Of a stretch of 7,723 bases of DNA, positions 5,780-7,723 are shown one piece after another. The stretch comes from Alphaproteobacteria bacterium (GTDB lineage Bacteria > Pseudomonadota > Alphaproteobacteria > UBA2136 > UBA6156). Position 1 is the stretch's first letter. The number at the start of each line of letters is the position of its first letter. The notes under the pieces were generated by a model. That model made no database searches. It was not told the origin of the DNA and saw only the letters and a list, made by a program, of their open reading frames with translations. The stretch covers positions 1 through 7,723 of the forward strand of contig JADCGN010000116.1 in NCBI GenBank assembly GCA_020249005.1, given 5' to 3'. The position numbers were made by a program, and so were the translations under genes.

Positions 5780-5841
5780 CTTTGACACAGTGTGAAGGTT
5801 AGCCGAATTGAAACCGTGAAACCTTACCGCGCTGTGGTTGC

Positions 5842-7719
5842 CTACTGTTTACGCAAGTGCAGCCAGAGGGCCTGCAGAGCTGCTGGAGTTACCCCCGAAA
5901 TCCTTCCGGCAACGGCCAAGTTTGGGGGTTGGGCCTCGCGTAATTTCTGGCGTACCTCGGTGCTGAGGCCATGCACCCGGCCGTAATCCAAGTCAGTCGG
6001 AATCTCGAGTGAGTCTTCTTCCTGGAGACGTTGAGCTTCGGCTTGTTGGCGTTGCAAGTAGCCATCATAATGAGCTTCAATTTCTAACTGTTCTTCTACT
6101 TCATTGGAAAATTGAGGGAAATTTAGTAAGTGAGTTTTTACATGCGCTAACGTCACCCCGGGACGTTTGAGCGTCTCGAAGACCGAGAGGCTCCCAGACA
6201 TATTGCCCGCCTGTTGGGCAACCACCAACCCTAGGGGGTCGCTCGGGCGGACTTTGGTGGTGTTGGCCCACGCCAGGAGTGCTTGCACCGCGGCCTGCTT
6301 ACGCAAGAAGCAGGCCTCCCGCGCGGCCCCAATGCAGCCGATGGCCAACCCGCGGGGGGTGAGACGCAGGTCGGCGTTGTCGGCCCGCAACAGCAGGCGG
6401 TATTCGGCCCGGCTGGTGAACATGCGGTAGGGTTCTTTGGTGCCCTTGGTCACCAAGTCATCAATCAATACGCCAAGATAGGCTTCGCTGCGGGAGAGAA
6501 TGAAAGAGGCTTTGCCGGCCACTTTCAGCGCGGCGTTGAGCCCCGCGAGCAAACCTTGTGCCGCGGCCTCCTCATAGCCGGTGGTGCCGTTCAATTGCCC
6601 GGCGAAAAACAGGTTGGGGAGCTTTTTGGTCTCCAAGGTGTGCCGGAGTTCGGTTGGTTCCACGTAATCATACTCGATTGCGTAACCGGCGCGCAGGATC
6701 TCGGCCCGCTCCAACCCCGGGATGGTTTGCAGGATCGCCTGCTGCAGGTGCACGGGAAACGAGGTGGAAATCCCGTTCGGGTAGACCTCGCGGCTGTCGA
6801 ACCCCTCGGGTTCGAGAAATACCTGGTGGCTTTCCTTGCCGGCAAAGCGCACCACCTTATCTTCCACGCTGGGGCAGTAGCGCGGCCCAGTGCCTTCAAT
6901 CTGGCCCCCGTATACCGGCGATTCGTGCAGATTTTCCCGAATTAAATCATGGGTTTTGCTGGTGGTATGGGTGATGTGGCACGGCAATTGGGTGGCCGGC
7001 ATGGTTTGCGGCAGAAAGCTGAAGGCCGGCCGGGGTTCATCGCCGGGCTGGACCTCTAATTGGCTGTAATCAATGGTCTGACGATTCAGCCGGGGTGGGG
7101 TACCGGTTTTGAGCCGCCCCATTTTAAAGCCAAGCGTGTACAGACGTTCAGCCAGCCGGTGGGCCGCTGGTTCGCCCGCGCGGCCGCCGCTGAGCTGTTG
7201 CTTACCAATGTGAATGAGGCCTTTTAAAAACGTTCCTGTGGTCAGTACCACGGCGCCCGCCCGAAAGACCCAACCGGTATGACAATGCACCAGCAAGGGG
7301 TTGCCCGCCTCCTCAAGCGGTTGGATATCGGTTACCTCGGCCTGCTTGATGGTCAGGTTGGGGGTGGCGAAGAGTTCGGCCTGCACCGCTTCTCGGTACA
7401 GTTTGCGGTCGCTCTGGGCGCGGGGGCCGCGGACGGCCGGGCCTTTGCTGGCATTCAACATACGGAACTGCAGCCCGGTGCGGTCGGTAATCCGGCCCAT
7501 CAGGCCATCTAGCGCGTCAATTTCCCGCACCAAGTGGCCTTTGGCGAGCCCACCAATCGCCGGGTTGCAGCTCATTTGGCCGATGGTATCCAAATTGCCG
7601 GTCAGCAGCAGGGTGTTGGCGCCCAAGCGCGCGCTGGCCGCGGCGGCCTCGGCCCCGGCATGGCCGCCACCCACGACAATCACGTCGTACACCGCGGTGA
7701 GGGGCTGACTCTGGCTCAT
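5842..7719 (-). CDS. mnmG: tRNA uridine 5-carboxymethylaminomethyl modification enzyme MnmG (GidA)
   Basis: A full-length 625-residue MnmG (GidA), the FAD-dependent partner of MnmE. Together they install the carboxymethylaminomethyl group at position 5 of wobble uridine in certain tRNAs, using methylene-tetrahydrofolate. The Rossmann FAD-binding start D-V-I-V-V-G-G-G-H-A-G-A-E-A spans 12-25. Both classic GidA signatures are intact: G-P-R-Y-C-P-S-V-E-D-K-V-V-R-F (278-292, with the conserved Cys282) and the stretch from A-G-Q-L-N-G to A-G-L-N-A (373-396). S-C-N-P-A-I-G-G (50-57) is also typical. The C-terminal helical domain that contacts MnmE ends with L-S-T-E and a G-V-T-P-A-A motif. The ATG at 7719 gives the normal family length; its ribosome site lies outside the window. 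It heads the visible mnmG-rsmG-parA-parB run; mnmE is often the next gene upstream, but that lies beyond the edge. Confidence 0.97.
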   Translation of the reverse strand: MSQSQPLTAVYDVIVVGGGHAGAEAAAASARLGANTLLLTGNLDTIGQMSCNPAIGGLAKGHLVREIDALDGLMGRITDRTGLQFRMLNASKGPAVRGPRAQSDRKLYREAVQAELFATPNLTIKQAEVTDIQPLEEAGNPLLVHCHTGWVFRAGAVVLTTGTFLKGLIHIGKQQLSGGRAGEPAAHRLAERLYTLGFKMGRLKTGTPPRLNRQTIDYSQLEVQPGDEPRPAFSFLPQTMPATQLPCHITHTTSKTHDLIRENLHESPVYGGQIEGTGPRYCPSVEDKVVRFAGKESHQVFLEPEGFDSREVYPNGISTSFPVHLQQAILQTIPGLERAEILRAGYAIEYDYVEPTELRHTLETKKLPNLFFAGQLNGTTGYEEAAAQGLLAGLNAALKVAGKASFILSRSEAYLGVLIDDLVTKGTKEPYRMFTSRAEYRLLLRADNADLRLTPRGLAIGCIGAAREACFLRKQAAVQALLAWANTTKVRPSDPLGLVVAQQAGNMSGSLSVFETLKRPGVTLAHVKTHLLNFPQFSNEVEEQLEIEAHYDGYLQRQQAEAQRLQEEDSLEIPTDLDYGRVHGLSTEVRQKLREAQPPNLAVAGRISGVTPAALQALWLHLRKQ

Positions 7720-7723
7720 ACCC

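Noticed and set aside
6283..6945. 220-residue plus-strand open frame opposite mnmG
   Set aside because: It lies wholly inside mnmG, whose family motifs are intact on the other strand.

Overview
The window looks like ordinary chromosomal DNA of a Gram-negative member of the Pseudomonadota. The evidence is an outer-membrane porin with a signal peptide and terminal Phe, an outer-membrane BON-domain lipoprotein, and a chromosomal mnmG-rsmG-parA-parB cluster. Coding DNA is GC-rich. Finer placement (alphaproteobacterial, Magnetococcia-like or similar) is only a guess from the flavour of ParA and the porin. I see no transposase, integrase, CRISPR array, tRNA or rRNA.

Layout: (1) 1-1096, plus strand: a YraN/UPF0102 nuclease-fold protein, whose true start may lie before the window, then a DolP/YraP-like two-BON-domain lipoprotein. 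(2) 1097-1316: convergent intergenic stretch with a long hairpin after dolP and a textbook terminator for the porin coming from the other side. (3) 1317-2435, minus strand: a 372-residue porin. (4) 2436-2952: 517 bp with no gene. The porin-proximal half holds a large irregular inverted repeat (2540-2628). The parB-proximal half is AT-rich and carries four same-strand TTATGC motifs, one of them a full DnaA-box match, and ends in the parB terminator. (5) 2953-7719, minus strand: mnmG, rsmG, parA, parB in that transcription order.

Functionally, mnmG (tRNA wobble-uridine modification) and rsmG (16S rRNA m7G methylation) serve translation, and parA/parB segregate the chromosome. This cluster often sits near oriC. 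That is why the motif array in the parB-porin gap deserves a check as a possible replication origin. No full parS site is visible.

I found no clear new multi-gene system. The most interesting items are non-coding: the folded element upstream of the porin, the DnaA-box-like array beside parB, and a hairpin between rsmG and parA. Smaller protein oddities are a long N-terminal extension on ParB and an altered GEID motif in YraN.
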